Positions 1-10,127 of a stretch of DNA of 64,000 bases are shown here, in pieces. Within the stretch, counting starts at the first letter, position 1. The number at the start of each line of letters is the position of its first letter. The DNA is from Lentisphaerota bacterium (lineage in GTDB: Bacteria > Verrucomicrobiota > Lentisphaeria > Victivallales > Victivallaceae): positions 1 through 64,000 of the forward strand of contig SUVS01000005.1 of the NCBI GenBank assembly GCA_015061885.1, written 5' to 3'. The notes below the pieces were generated by a model, which saw nothing but the letters and a program-made list of their open reading frames with translations, made no database searches and had not been told where the DNA came from. The translations under genes were made by a program, and so were the position numbers.

Positions 1-36
1 TTCGGTTGTATAGTAGATATCGGACAATCGGTTCAT
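1..36 (-). CDS. 5' end of a CDS truncated at the left edge (MNRLSDIYYTTE...)
   Basis: Minus-strand ATG at 36-34 preceded by GGAGG at good spacing (CCGGAGGTAAAAATG); the frame is open to the window edge. Confidence 0.4.
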   Translation of the reverse strand, partial: MNRLSDIYYTTE

Positions 37-167
37 TTTTACCTCCGGCTTGAACACCCAGAGTATAAAATGCTCTCTTTGTCCAACTTTTTCCAGTATT
101 TTAATTAAAAACTTTTGAAATTACCTCTATCAAGTTGATTTTTCACTATCCGGCGAATACGGCTGGT

Positions 168-262
168 GCCGTAATCCGCGGAGGAGATTGCATTCTCCTC
201 CGCGACCACCCTGTGCACTGCCCGGCAACATCCAGTGCGAGTTACCTGGCAACTTTAAAGTT
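168..262 (-). repeat. Interspersed repeat family A, copy 1: hairpin with TTGCAT loop plus conserved flank
   Basis: CGCGGAGGAGA-TTGCAT-TCTCCTCCGCG (177-204) followed by ACCCT...GCAACATCCAGTGCGAGTTACCTGGCAACTTTAAAG. Shared with 11868-11964 (inverted) and 14819-14916. Confidence 0.75.
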
Positions 263-1628
263 CGCTCCCGCTCTGGCGGTTGATTTTGCCGGTGAAGGTC
301 ATCAATACTGCCAGCAGTATAAAGAGTATTATTGAACCGGCGAGCAATGCGTAATCTTCCAGCTGCAGTATCACATAAATTGCCGCATACGATGTTGCCA
401 CCGCTGCGAACATTCCCGCCGCCGCCGACAGTTTGCGGTAGATCAATGCCGAATAAAATCCGCCCAGTGCCGCCACTGCCGCCGCCGAAATAATGTACGC
501 CGTTCCAAACGAACTGTGTTCACTTATTGCCAATGTCAGAGTGTAGAAAAGCACCAGCGACAATGCCGCAATAAAATACTGCAATGGATGCACCCACACT
601 TTGGAGAGTTTTTCCGCTATAAGCATTGCCATAAGCACGATCACAAAGACCAGTATGGCGTATTCCACAGCCCGGTTCACCTGCATGTAGCTGTCGGCAA
701 CTTTCAGCAGAGCCACCCCGGCGGAACGGTTGTAATGACTTTCGCCGTAACTGGAATTTTTCTCCGGATATTGGAAAGTTTCGCGGTTACCGACCCACGA
801 TGCGGGCAAATCGCGGTTGAATTCGCTGATCTGCCACTTGGCGTTGAAACCTTTTTCGCTGATATTGCGTTCAACGGGCAGAAACGCCCCGCAGAAACTC
901 GGCGACGGCCACTGGCTTTTCAATTCAAGAGCGGTTTCCCTACCGACCATGGAAAACAGGAGTTCCCGACAGCCGTTCAAATCAAAAGAAATTTCAAATT
1001 TGCCGTTTTCTGCCCTGTTCAGCGGCACGGAAAAACCACCGGGAACCGGAGCTTTGGCAGCTATACCCGGCAGAACATCCGCTGTTTTGCCGTTGAATTT
1101 ACATTGGATTGCCGAAACGCCCTGCAAATCAGCCAGACCGACGATCAACCGGCTCTTTTCCGGGTACACTTTCCAGCCTTCGACTTCATTGGGAAAAACT
1201 ATATTGCCCTTGAGCGTTATGTGCGAGCGGTAAAGCACGATCTCATAAATCCCGCGATAACGCATTTCCGGTATAAGTTCTCCGGTTATCTGCAAATCCT
1301 GCGGCACTGCAAAATAAGTGGAGTGTTCGGTAGTGATGACTTCTTTGACCGTTTTGCCGTCCTTTTCGGTGCGTTTAATATCGCGGCTGACGGGAATCGC
1401 CAGCAATGGCCCGGATACTTTCTGCCGGTAGCCCCATTTGGAAGCGATCTCTTTTTCCACACTGTCAGCCAAACTCTGACGGCGGGAGATCAAACTATCG
1501 ACCATTACAATGGGTATCTGGCAGAGCAGAACCACCAAACCGATCATAATAATCTTGGCAGTAAAGGAGTTGCGGAATTTCTTACCCCAATCTGTATTAG
1601 GTTCGAGCGGAAAAGTGTTGTAAGTCAT
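255..1628 (-). CDS. creD: CreD-like inner membrane protein
   Basis: 457 aa. N-terminal TM, the CreD-type N-terminal region (KWGYRQKVSGPLLAIPV) and several C-terminal TM helices. Confidence 0.8.
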   Translation of the reverse strand: MTYNTFPLEPNTDWGKKFRNSFTAKIIMIGLVVLLCQIPIVMVDSLISRRQSLADSVEKEIASKWGYRQKVSGPLLAIPVSRDIKRTEKDGKTVKEVITTEHSTYFAVPQDLQITGELIPEMRYRGIYEIVLYRSHITLKGNIVFPNEVEGWKVYPEKSRLIVGLADLQGVSAIQCKFNGKTADVLPGIAAKAPVPGGFSVPLNRAENGKFEISFDLNGCRELLFSMVGRETALELKSQWPSPSFCGAFLPVERNISEKGFNAKWQISEFNRDLPASWVGNRETFQYPEKNSSYGESHYNRSAGVALLKVADSYMQVNRAVEYAILVFVIVLMAMLIAEKLSKVWVHPLQYFIAALSLVLFYTLTLAISEHSSFGTAYIISAAAVAALGGFYSALIYRKLSAAAGMFAAVATSYAAIYVILQLEDYALLAGSIILFILLAVLMTFTGKINRQSGSEL

Positions 1629-1761
1629 AAACAGAGTTCCTCCAAATTAAAAGTGTTTGCAGGAAAGAAGATAGCACACACCATACAACATTGCAAGTGT
1701 AAAGTACAAAATTATGAATTTTTTCAGTCCGCTGAATAGAGAAGTTGCATCACTGAAGAAT

Positions 1762-3318
1762 TCAGACTTTTTCGTAAGTCCAGCCGGTGATCTGTCCTGC
1801 CTCCCGGTCAAAATTTACACCGACAAGCATAATATTTTTACCGGAGTTCATATAACGCCGGAAGTAATCCTTTTCTTTGATCTGTGCCAAAGCGATTTCT
1901 TCGTCTTTATTGAGCTTGAACTCAAAAACAAACACAAAGTCTTCATTGGTCGCCACTGCATCAATATGCCCGTTGCCGGTACGGGATTCCGCCGTTATAC
2001 TGATGCCGAGCAGCATGAAAATCGAGTAAAAAAGCAACTGGAAATTGTTTTCATTTTTCAAATGCACATCGTATGGCACTTTGGCAAAAAACACCTTCAT
2101 CGTTTCCATAAAACCATCAACATCACCGGCAGTAACTTTATCCGCCAGCCGGTAAACGGAATCTTTTACCTGATTGACATGCAACCCGCTGCAATCGCCG
2201 GTCAGATACGCTTCAAACGAACCTTTGACTTCCAGATTCGGGAACCGGAGCATATACGCTGTATCGCCGTAACGCACGAATGCTTTATCAATAGTAAGAT
2301 ACCCCGCCTGCAGCAGCAGAGTGAGCGGATCAAGTTTATCTATTTCATAAGCATCAAACGCAAATCCGGAGACCGGGTTGGAGAGTACATCTTCAAAGCT
2401 GAAACGATTTTTTCTGATAAGTTCCAACAGAAACGACGGCGTACCCGTGGAAAACCAGTAGTTGCTGAACTTGCCGCCGGTTTCAAAAAACTTTGCCAGA
2501 GATACCGGATTATAAACTGTTTTGGCGTTTTCCTCAAACCGGTATCCATTATACCAATTTTTGATTTCTGCCTTGTATGCTTCAATATTCCGATCTCCGG
2601 CAAATGCGGCAATGCGGTCGCCGAAATTCGCTTCAAGTTCATCCTGGGTGTAACCGAACATCGTGGCATATCTGCCATCCATAGTTATATCGGTCAGGTT
2701 GTTCAAATCAGAAAACAAAGAAACATGACTGAACTTGCTTACCCCGGTAACGAAAAGAAAACGCTCTTTAGCATTGCGATCTTTCAAAACGCTGTAAAAA
2801 CCCTTCAGATATTTTTGAATATCTGCAATATTGGGATTGGAAATATTGTCCAGTATTGGTTTATCATACTCATCAACCAGAATAACTGCATCATCTTTTA
2901 CGGCACAAGCATCAATCAACTTGCCGAAAGCTGAAGATGCATCCTGCACAGCCGGCAATTCAACAGAAAGGTCTGCCGCAACCGATTTGATTTTATCCAG
3001 TAAATAAGCATTCAAAAGCTCAACGGTATTGTTTATAGAGTTGTAATCTCCTAAACTTAAATGGATCACCGGATACGGTTTCCAGTCGTATGGTTTATCG
3101 TAAATGGCAAGCCCTCTGAAGAGTTCTTTTTTGCCTTCAAAAACGGCTTTCAGGGTTGATACGGTCAAAGACTTACCAAAGCGGCGGGGGCGGGAGAGAA
3201 AATAAGACTCCTTGGCAGGACGGATCAACTGCCAGATATATTCGGTCTTATCCACATACAGAAAGTTTCCCTGTATAAGATCTTCAAAATTGTAAACACT
3301 GCTGGTAATATCTTTCAT
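1762..3318 (-). CDS. AAA-ATPase-like / PD-(D/E)XK nuclease family protein (DUF1703 type)
   Basis: 518 aa. N-terminal FLYVDKTEYIWQL...YFLSRPRRFGKSLTVSTLKAVFEGK P-loop-like motif, ILVDEYDKPI Walker B, C-terminal GHIDAVA...FVFEFKL nuclease-like motif. Confidence 0.88.
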   Translation of the reverse strand: MKDITSSVYNFEDLIQGNFLYVDKTEYIWQLIRPAKESYFLSRPRRFGKSLTVSTLKAVFEGKKELFRGLAIYDKPYDWKPYPVIHLSLGDYNSINNTVELLNAYLLDKIKSVAADLSVELPAVQDASSAFGKLIDACAVKDDAVILVDEYDKPILDNISNPNIADIQKYLKGFYSVLKDRNAKERFLFVTGVSKFSHVSLFSDLNNLTDITMDGRYATMFGYTQDELEANFGDRIAAFAGDRNIEAYKAEIKNWYNGYRFEENAKTVYNPVSLAKFFETGGKFSNYWFSTGTPSFLLELIRKNRFSFEDVLSNPVSGFAFDAYEIDKLDPLTLLLQAGYLTIDKAFVRYGDTAYMLRFPNLEVKGSFEAYLTGDCSGLHVNQVKDSVYRLADKVTAGDVDGFMETMKVFFAKVPYDVHLKNENNFQLLFYSIFMLLGISITAESRTGNGHIDAVATNEDFVFVFEFKLNKDEEIALAQIKEKDYFRRYMNSGKNIMLVGVNFDREAGQITGWTYEKV

Positions 3319-3378
3319 TATTCCACTCTCCTGTGAGGGTAATATACATTGTATTGCCAGATTTTCAATTGTTTTCTT

Positions 3379-5349
3379 TCAAAAACCGAAAGAAAGTTGT
3401 TCCGGTTTATCTGATTTTTCATCTTTTCCGGACTGGCGATCCGCTTCTGCAAAAAGCGGCAGTTCATCCATTGCCGGAACTCCGAAAGATTTTTCCAACT
3501 CCGGTTCTGACGGGGCGGATGGCTCTGACTGCGGAAGATTTTCCATTGTCAGAAAATCTTCCAATGCCATAACTTTCACCCCCAGTCTGGCGGCTTTGGT
3601 CAGTTTGGATGATGTACCGGTTATATCTGCCGCCACCAGCAAACTCAACTCTTTTGAAACACTGTCCACCGCCCGGAAACCTTTTGTGCGTGCAAGTTCT
3701 TCGTAATAAGAGCGTTTTTCGGGCATCTTGCCGGTAAAGCACACCGTCGGGGATGTATCATCTTCTGACTTGCCGCTTTCAGTCAAAATCACAGCGGCCA
3801 GCAGTTCGTCTATGAAATCACTTTGCATGGCCAGCTCTTTTTTGATCGCTTTGGCCCGTTCCGGCCCCACGCCGGGGATCGCCGAGAGCGTTTCTTCATC
3901 GGCACTGCGTAATTCAGCCAGAGAGAGATTCTTCAATATCACTTTGGCTACATTCACTCCCACATGGGGTATATTCAGAGCGGCAAGCACCTGATAATCG
4001 GCTACATTGCGGGCCTTGGCTATTTCGTTGAAAAGATTTTCCGCCGACTTTACCTTGAAGCTCTCAAGCTGCATTATATCTGTAACTTTCAGCTCAAACA
4101 CATCCCGCAAAGTCTTTACTTCAAGCGTATTCATCATCTTACGCAAAGTCGGTTCGCCCAGGCGTTCTATACCGATATTCTTCACTGCGGCAAGCAGATT
4201 CTGCAATCTCACTTCAAAACACTCTTTGTTTACACAACAAAGTTCCGGCCCGATCTGCTCAAGTTTGCTTTTACAGCAGGGGCACTCGCTTATAATAACA
4301 CTTTTGCGGTCTTCACCCGGCAGAGAATTTACTATATAGGGTATAACATCCCCTGCCCGCTCGACCTCGATCACATCGTTTATGCAAATATCTCGATCCA
4401 GAACATTCTGCAGATTGTGCAGTGTTGCGTGCGTGATCGTAACCCCGCCGATCTCCACCGGGTCGATCTCCGCGACCGGGGTCAGACAGTTTTTGCCGAA
4501 ACTCCATTCCACCTTACGCAACACGCTCTGACGGCGGATGTTGGTGAATTTAAATGCGATCGCACCGCGCGGATGATGTGCGGTATTGCCCAAACTGGAA
4601 GCGTATTCTTCGTCAGCAATTTTGATCACCACTCCATCGGTTGGGTATGGCAGACTTTCGATTTTTTCGAGCAATTCATCAAAATATTCCGGCAGATCAC
4701 GGCGGCTGTATGCGTAAGAGATTTTCCGGTAATCGACCAGAGTCAGTTTGGCTCCCTGACGCTGTATATCCGCAATTTCCTTCAAGCCCATAATACCGGC
4801 AACGGCATTGCGGGAGTTTTTGTAAACCTCGCCGTTTTTGCGTCTGATATTTTTGTAGATGGTACGGAAATCATCGTCGCGGATAACTATTTCGCCGCGT
4901 ATTGGCATATTGAACTTGAGTCTGCCGACATAATCATCTACGCTTTCAAGCTCTATAAGCGGCACTTTGTCAGAAATATCTTCACCCTCGGCACCGTCGC
5001 CGCGGGTCACGAGCAAGCCATTTTCCCAACGTGCGGAAATGCCGTCGTATTTGGGCTGTACCAGCAGAATTTCGTCAGCATTACGCACATATTTATCCGC
5101 CCACTCCAGAACTTTTTCCAGACTGTATGCTTTATCCAGCGAAAGCATCGGTTCTTTGTGCCGCACTTTGCCGGAAGATGCCACACTTGCCCCATGCACC
5201 GCCGTCAGCAACGGGTGATCCGGAGCTGTATTTTCCAGCTCCCGCATAAGATTGTCGTACTCAACATCGCTTATTTCCGGCGTGCCTTTTTTCCAATACA
5301 GATCGTTGTGATAAGCTATAAGTCTTTCCAGTTCTTCCAGCGTGTGCAT
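3379..5349 (-). CDS. ligA: NAD-dependent DNA ligase
   Basis: 656 aa. LigA architecture: adenylation motif VQPKYDGISARWENG, Zn-finger CPCCKSKL...CCVNKEC, HhH, BRCT, plus an extra C-terminal tail. Confidence 0.93.
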   Translation of the reverse strand: MHTLEELERLIAYHNDLYWKKGTPEISDVEYDNLMRELENTAPDHPLLTAVHGASVASSGKVRHKEPMLSLDKAYSLEKVLEWADKYVRNADEILLVQPKYDGISARWENGLLVTRGDGAEGEDISDKVPLIELESVDDYVGRLKFNMPIRGEIVIRDDDFRTIYKNIRRKNGEVYKNSRNAVAGIMGLKEIADIQRQGAKLTLVDYRKISYAYSRRDLPEYFDELLEKIESLPYPTDGVVIKIADEEYASSLGNTAHHPRGAIAFKFTNIRRQSVLRKVEWSFGKNCLTPVAEIDPVEIGGVTITHATLHNLQNVLDRDICINDVIEVERAGDVIPYIVNSLPGEDRKSVIISECPCCKSKLEQIGPELCCVNKECFEVRLQNLLAAVKNIGIERLGEPTLRKMMNTLEVKTLRDVFELKVTDIMQLESFKVKSAENLFNEIAKARNVADYQVLAALNIPHVGVNVAKVILKNLSLAELRSADEETLSAIPGVGPERAKAIKKELAMQSDFIDELLAAVILTESGKSEDDTSPTVCFTGKMPEKRSYYEELARTKGFRAVDSVSKELSLLVAADITGTSSKLTKAARLGVKVMALEDFLTMENLPQSEPSAPSEPELEKSFGVPAMDELPLFAEADRQSGKDEKSDKPEQLSFGF

Positions 5350-5361
5350 AATATCCCCCCC

Positions 5362-6570
5362 TCACATCTTTTTCACAGCATCGGCAATGACTTGCTGCAA
5401 AACCTCTTCACTTGATTCCAGCGGAACCGGTCTGGGGGCAAGTTCCAGTTTCATACGGTTGGCTCCCGCACTGCGGCAAGTCTGCATCAAAAGCTCATCG
5501 GTCAACCCGGCAAATGAGTTCAACTGCGGCACATGCCATTTTTCCAGCAATTTTCCGTAGTTGCTTATAACTTCTTCCGGCGTATTGCCGCCTAAAATCT
5601 TGCCGATTTCCAGAGTGCGTTCTGCCACTGCCTCACGCCCGATATAATAACGCCACGCCGCAGGCAGCAATCGGGCAACGGCTATACCATGTTCAATTCT
5701 GCCGAACCACGAAAAACTCAACAGATGCGGCAATCCGGTGGATTTGTTGCGGATGGTCAGTCCGCCCAGAGCTGAAGCAACCTGTACCGCTTTGCGGGCA
5801 GCGAGATCATCGGGTGCGGTCAACGCTTTTGCCAGATTATCACGCAAAAGCTCCACTCCGACCCCGGCGGCATGATTGATAAAACCTTTATTCTCATCCA
5901 TAGTTACATTCAGCCAGCCTTCCAGCAAATGAGCCAGAGCATCACACCCGGTGGCGAGGGTCACGCTTTGCGGCATGGAGGCAGTAAATTGAGCATTCAA
6001 ACAAGCACATTCCGGCACCAGAACCGGATCGCTGATAAGCTGTTTGACCTGTTTTTCACGATTTACGATATTGCTGTACTGAGTGATTTCACTGCCGGTA
6101 CCGGAAGTTGTGGGCACAGCAATGATGCGTTTGAAATTTTTTCCGGGAAAAGCGTTGCTGATCTTATCACTGCCGAAACACTCTTCCAGCGGCATATCGC
6201 TCTGAAAAACCACATACGCCGCCTTTGCCGCATCCAGCACACTGCCGCCCCCTAAAGCTATCACGCCATCGGGATCATTTCCGGCTAAAAATTCTTTCAT
6301 GGCATAAACTGTCTGCATATCCGGCTCCGGCGGAATATCCTTGAAACGCACCGCCGCACATTCCGTATAACGCAGAGAATTCAGCAACTTTGCCCATGCT
6401 CCGGAGCTGTCCGCAGAATTTCTGCCGGTAAAAACCGCAACTTTGTGCCAATTATTCATCCGAACTGCGGCTTCAAGCTGTCCGAAAGAACTGTCAGTAT
6501 GCAGAACACTGACTTCATCCCAAGCGTCAAGGATTTGCAATCCCTGTTCAAAAGTAGAAATTTTTGCCAT
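5362..6570 (-). CDS. Iron-containing alcohol dehydrogenase
   Basis: GGGSVLDAAKA, PTTSGTGSEIT and LEGW motifs of the Fe-ADH family; start placed at MAKISTF rather than the longer ORF start (6645). Confidence 0.85.
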   Translation of the reverse strand: MAKISTFEQGLQILDAWDEVSVLHTDSSFGQLEAAVRMNNWHKVAVFTGRNSADSSGAWAKLLNSLRYTECAAVRFKDIPPEPDMQTVYAMKEFLAGNDPDGVIALGGGSVLDAAKAAYVVFQSDMPLEECFGSDKISNAFPGKNFKRIIAVPTTSGTGSEITQYSNIVNREKQVKQLISDPVLVPECACLNAQFTASMPQSVTLATGCDALAHLLEGWLNVTMDENKGFINHAAGVGVELLRDNLAKALTAPDDLAARKAVQVASALGGLTIRNKSTGLPHLLSFSWFGRIEHGIAVARLLPAAWRYYIGREAVAERTLEIGKILGGNTPEEVISNYGKLLEKWHVPQLNSFAGLTDELLMQTCRSAGANRMKLELAPRPVPLESSEEVLQQVIADAVKKM

Positions 6571-6664
6571 AGAAACCCACTTCCCGTGATAAATCAAAAA
6601 AGTCCGCATCGGAAAATTTTCCGGCACGGACTTGGATTCTTTCAACCTTCAACGCTGTTTCAGC

Positions 6665-7831
6665 TCATTTCGCCTTTGCCGGAGCTTTGGGAGCAGCCTT
6701 GGGAGCCGCCGGCATCTTGGGCATTTCAGCCTTGACAAGGATCTGAACCTTGGCGGCTTTCATCATCTCGTTGATAGCTTTCTGGGTCGCCATCATCTGC
6801 TTTTGCTGGGTCAAGGCGGCGGTCAGGCGGTCTTTGACTTCGGCAAAAGCCATCGTGCGGCCTTCCTGGGAGGCATCGCGGCGGATAACATGATAACCGT
6901 ACTCGGTTTTGACTGCACCGGAGATCTCGCCGACCTTGAGGGCGTATGCGGCTTTTTCAAATTCCGAAACCATCTGACCTTTGCCGAAAGCACCCAGCGA
7001 ACCGTTGGCACTCTTGCCGGAGGGGCAGGCACTCTTTTCGGCGGCAAGTTTGCCGAAGTCAGCACCTTTTTTCAGCTGGGCAATGATCGCTTCGATCTCT
7101 TTTTTGGCCTTTTCCCAGGTTTTGGCATCGGCATCTTTATCGACTTTCACAAGAATATGCGAAGCCCGGATGGTATCTTTACCGTCAGCAGGTTCTTTGA
7201 ACTGATCGGGATTATCTTTGTAGAATTTTTCCACTTCAGCGGCAGTAACTGCAACTTTGCCGGCTTTGCTTTCCAGAAACTTCTGGAATGCGATCATTTT
7301 CTGGGCGTTTTTATCATTGGCAATAGCTTTGATCTCATCATCAACGGTTTTGCCTTTGGCTTTCAGCATCTGCTCGTACATATTACGCTGATCTTTGGGC
7401 ATCTTGGCAAGTTCAGCTTTGAGCTGGGCAGCTATTTCGTCGGCAGTGACCGTCATCTTGGAATCGGCAAAAGCCTTTTCAAGCACCAGACGGGTAACAT
7501 ACTGTTCAACCATCTGCGGAGCCTGCATTTTCAAAAGTTCTGCGGGGACCTGTGCCGGAACCACACCACCGGGAACCTGTTTGGCCATAGCATCAATAAA
7601 TTCAGCTTTGGTAACATCTTTGCCGTTGGCTTTGGCAACGACTGCGGGCAGAAAATCAAAAGCCTTGGCAACCGGAGTGCCCTGCGGCTTGTTCATCTGT
7701 TCAAGCATTGCCTTGCCGGCAGTTTGGGCATCCGGGGCAGGAACGGTTACGCTTTTGGTATCAGCGGCAGAAAGCATTACCCCCAGACCGATGACCATAC
7801 CGGGAACGAGAAGCATTTTCACATTTTTCAT
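6665..7831 (-). CDS. PpiC/SurA-type peptidylprolyl isomerase, secreted
   Basis: Signal peptide MKNVKMLLVPGMVIGLGVMLSAA; parvulin core IRASHILVKVD...FGKLAAEKSACPSG..NGSLGAFGKGQMVSEFEKAAY...TEYGYHVI; Ala/Pro/Lys-rich tail. Confidence 0.9.
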   Translation of the reverse strand: MKNVKMLLVPGMVIGLGVMLSAADTKSVTVPAPDAQTAGKAMLEQMNKPQGTPVAKAFDFLPAVVAKANGKDVTKAEFIDAMAKQVPGGVVPAQVPAELLKMQAPQMVEQYVTRLVLEKAFADSKMTVTADEIAAQLKAELAKMPKDQRNMYEQMLKAKGKTVDDEIKAIANDKNAQKMIAFQKFLESKAGKVAVTAAEVEKFYKDNPDQFKEPADGKDTIRASHILVKVDKDADAKTWEKAKKEIEAIIAQLKKGADFGKLAAEKSACPSGKSANGSLGAFGKGQMVSEFEKAAYALKVGEISGAVKTEYGYHVIRRDASQEGRTMAFAEVKDRLTAALTQQKQMMATQKAINEMMKAAKVQILVKAEMPKMPAAPKAAPKAPAKAK

Positions 7832-8123
7832 AAACTTCAAATCTCCATTTTTGTTATTTTCTGTTTTCACGATTCAACTATCAAAAATAGACCGCACATT
7901 TTCAGGTTTGTTGCCGCAATAAAAGTGCAATTCACCCCTGTTTGCAGTTGTCATATTGCTAAAGATAGCTTAATATTGACATTTTTCAAGTGCAGAAACG
8001 CTTTTTTATTGCATTTTATACTTGCGAAAACCTGAAAACAGTTGTAAATTACCTTATTGTAATCGTACAGTTTCAATTTTACAGCTATAATGACTCAAAT
8101 TCTAAAAACGAAAGGACTGAAAA

Positions 8124-9785
8124 ATGAGTGCTGCTGTTTCTGCTCTGCAAAAGGCCCGTGCCGCCTACACCCCCAAACTGCCGAAAGCCCTGCGTAACGG
8201 TGCCGCCGCCAAAGCAATTACCGGCGAACCCACTGCCGCCGCCGGCGATGTGGAAAAAATCAAGGCTCTCTTTACCGAAAACTTCGGCAGCCCCATGGTG
8301 ACTTTTGAAGCCGCCGCCGCTGCCGCCGCCGTCAGCGAATTCAACGCCGGTGTCATCCTTTCCGGCGGTCAGGCCCCCGGCGGCCACAATGTTATCGCCG
8401 GTCTTTACGACGGCTTGAAAAGCCTGAACAAAAACAACAAGCTCTACGGCTTCCTCAAAGGGCCCGACGGTCTGGTGAAAAACGAATACATCGAACTCAC
8501 TGACGAAATCATTGATGCCTACCGCAACACCGGTGGTTTTGATATGATCGGTTCCGGCCGTACCAAGCTCGAAAAAGTCGAACAGTTCGAAGCCGGTAAA
8601 AAACATTGCGAAGCCTTGAACATCAAAGCTCTCGTGATCGTCGGCGGCGACGACTCCAACACCAACGCCTGTCTGCTGGCTGAATACTACAAGAAGACCA
8701 ATGCCGGTATCCGCGTGGTCGGCTGCCCCAAGACCATCGACGGCGACCTCAAGAATGAATACATCGAAGCCAGCTTCGGTTTTGATACCGCCTGCCGTGT
8801 TTACAGCGAACTTATCGGCAATATCGGCCGCGACGCCAACTCTGCAAAAAAATACTGGCACTTCATCAAACTCATGGGCCGCAGTGCTTCGCACATCGCT
8901 CTGGAATGTGCCTTGCAGACCCAGCCCAACGCCACGATCATTTCTGAAGAAGTTGCCGAAAAGAAGACCACTCTTGCTGAAATCGTCGATTACCTTGCTT
9001 CCATCGTTGCCGACCGTGCCGCCAACGGCATGAACTTCGGTGTGGCATTGATCCCCGAAGGTCTGGTCGAATTCATCCCCGAAGTCAAGGCACTGATCGC
9101 CGAACTCAACGATCTGCTGGCCAAAGAAGAAGCCGCTTTCGGTGCCATTACCGAAGCTGACGAAAAGATCGCCTTCCTGCTGAACAAACTCTCTGCCGAC
9201 AAAGCCGCTGTCTATGCCAGCTTGCCGCGTACCATCCAGCTCCAGCTCTGTCTGGATCGAGACCCCCACGGCAACGTGCAGGTTTCGCTCATTGAAACCG
9301 AAAAGATGCTTGCCGAAATGGTCAAAACCAAGCTCGCCAGTTGGAAAGCCGAAGGCAAATACAACGGCAAATTCAGCACCCAGACTCACTTCTTCGGCTA
9401 CGAAGGCCGTTGTGCCGCTCCGTCGAACTTTGACGCCGACTACTGCTACAGCCTCGGTTACACCGCCGCCGCGCTGCTGGGTGCCAATGTTACCGGTTAC
9501 ATGTCCAGTGTCCGCAACACCATGCTGTCTGCCGACGAATGGATCGCCGGTGGTATTCCGATCACCATGATGATGAATATGGAACGCCGCCATGGCGAAG
9601 ACAAACCGGTCATCAAAAAGGCTCTGGTGGAACTCGATGGTGCCCCCTTCAAATTCTTCGCCTCCAAGCGTGAAGAATGGGCAAAGACCACCAGCTATGT
9701 CTATCCCGGTCCGATCCAGTATTTCGGTCCGTCCGAAGTCTGTGACCTCTGCACCAAAACTCTGACTCTGGAACAGAGCAAGTAA
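8124..9785 (+). CDS. pfp: Diphosphate--fructose-6-phosphate 1-phosphotransferase (PPi-PFK)
   Basis: 553 aa. LSGGQAPGGHN, GGDDSNTNA, PKTIDGDLKN, MGRSASHIALECALQTQPN; long PPi-PFK class. Confidence 0.92.
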   Translation: MSAAVSALQKARAAYTPKLPKALRNGAAAKAITGEPTAAAGDVEKIKALFTENFGSPMVTFEAAAAAAAVSEFNAGVILSGGQAPGGHNVIAGLYDGLKSLNKNNKLYGFLKGPDGLVKNEYIELTDEIIDAYRNTGGFDMIGSGRTKLEKVEQFEAGKKHCEALNIKALVIVGGDDSNTNACLLAEYYKKTNAGIRVVGCPKTIDGDLKNEYIEASFGFDTACRVYSELIGNIGRDANSAKKYWHFIKLMGRSASHIALECALQTQPNATIISEEVAEKKTTLAEIVDYLASIVADRAANGMNFGVALIPEGLVEFIPEVKALIAELNDLLAKEEAAFGAITEADEKIAFLLNKLSADKAAVYASLPRTIQLQLCLDRDPHGNVQVSLIETEKMLAEMVKTKLASWKAEGKYNGKFSTQTHFFGYEGRCAAPSNFDADYCYSLGYTAAALLGANVTGYMSSVRNTMLSADEWIAGGIPITMMMNMERRHGEDKPVIKKALVELDGAPFKFFASKREEWAKTTSYVYPGPIQYFGPSEVCDLCTKTLTLEQSK

Positions 9786-9809
9786 AATTTAACGGAAGTA
9801 CCATTTGAT

Positions 9810-10124
9810 ATGAGCAATAAATCAAATGCTGCCATTGATGTAAAATATGTTGCAGAGCTCGCCCGTATTGATCTGGCAGAAGGTTCAATAGAAAAGCTCC
9901 AGAACGATATGCAGAATATCGTAGCGTACATCGAACAGCTTTCCGAGTTGGATGTGAGCAATATTGAACCGACTGCCCACGCTGCGAAGCTGGTCAATGC
10001 AGTACGCAACGACGAAGTCAAACCTTCGTATCCGCGGGAAGCTATGCTCGCCAATGCTCCGGCTGTACTGAACGGCGAAATGATCAAAGTGCCGCAGGTT
10101 CTGCCGGGAGAAGGGATGAATTAA
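9810..10124 (+). CDS. gatC: Asp-tRNA(Asn)/Glu-tRNA(Gln) amidotransferase subunit C
   Basis: 104 aa. VAELARIDL...IVAYIEQLSELDVSNIEPTAH; immediately upstream of gatA. Confidence 0.9.
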   Translation: MSNKSNAAIDVKYVAELARIDLAEGSIEKLQNDMQNIVAYIEQLSELDVSNIEPTAHAAKLVNAVRNDEVKPSYPREAMLANAPAVLNGEMIKVPQVLPGEGMN

Positions 10125-10127
10125 GTT

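Noticed and set aside
516-1739. 407-aa plus-strand ORF opposite creD-like gene
   Set aside because: Antisense to CreD-like CDS, no recognisable domain or RBS.
6632-8035. 467-aa plus-strand ORF opposite ppiC
   Set aside because: Shadow ORF of the parvulin gene; Phe/His/Gly-rich.
8085-9593. 502-aa minus-strand ORF opposite pfp
   Set aside because: Antisense shadow of the highly biased pfp gene; low-complexity Gly/Phe/Val sequence without domain features.
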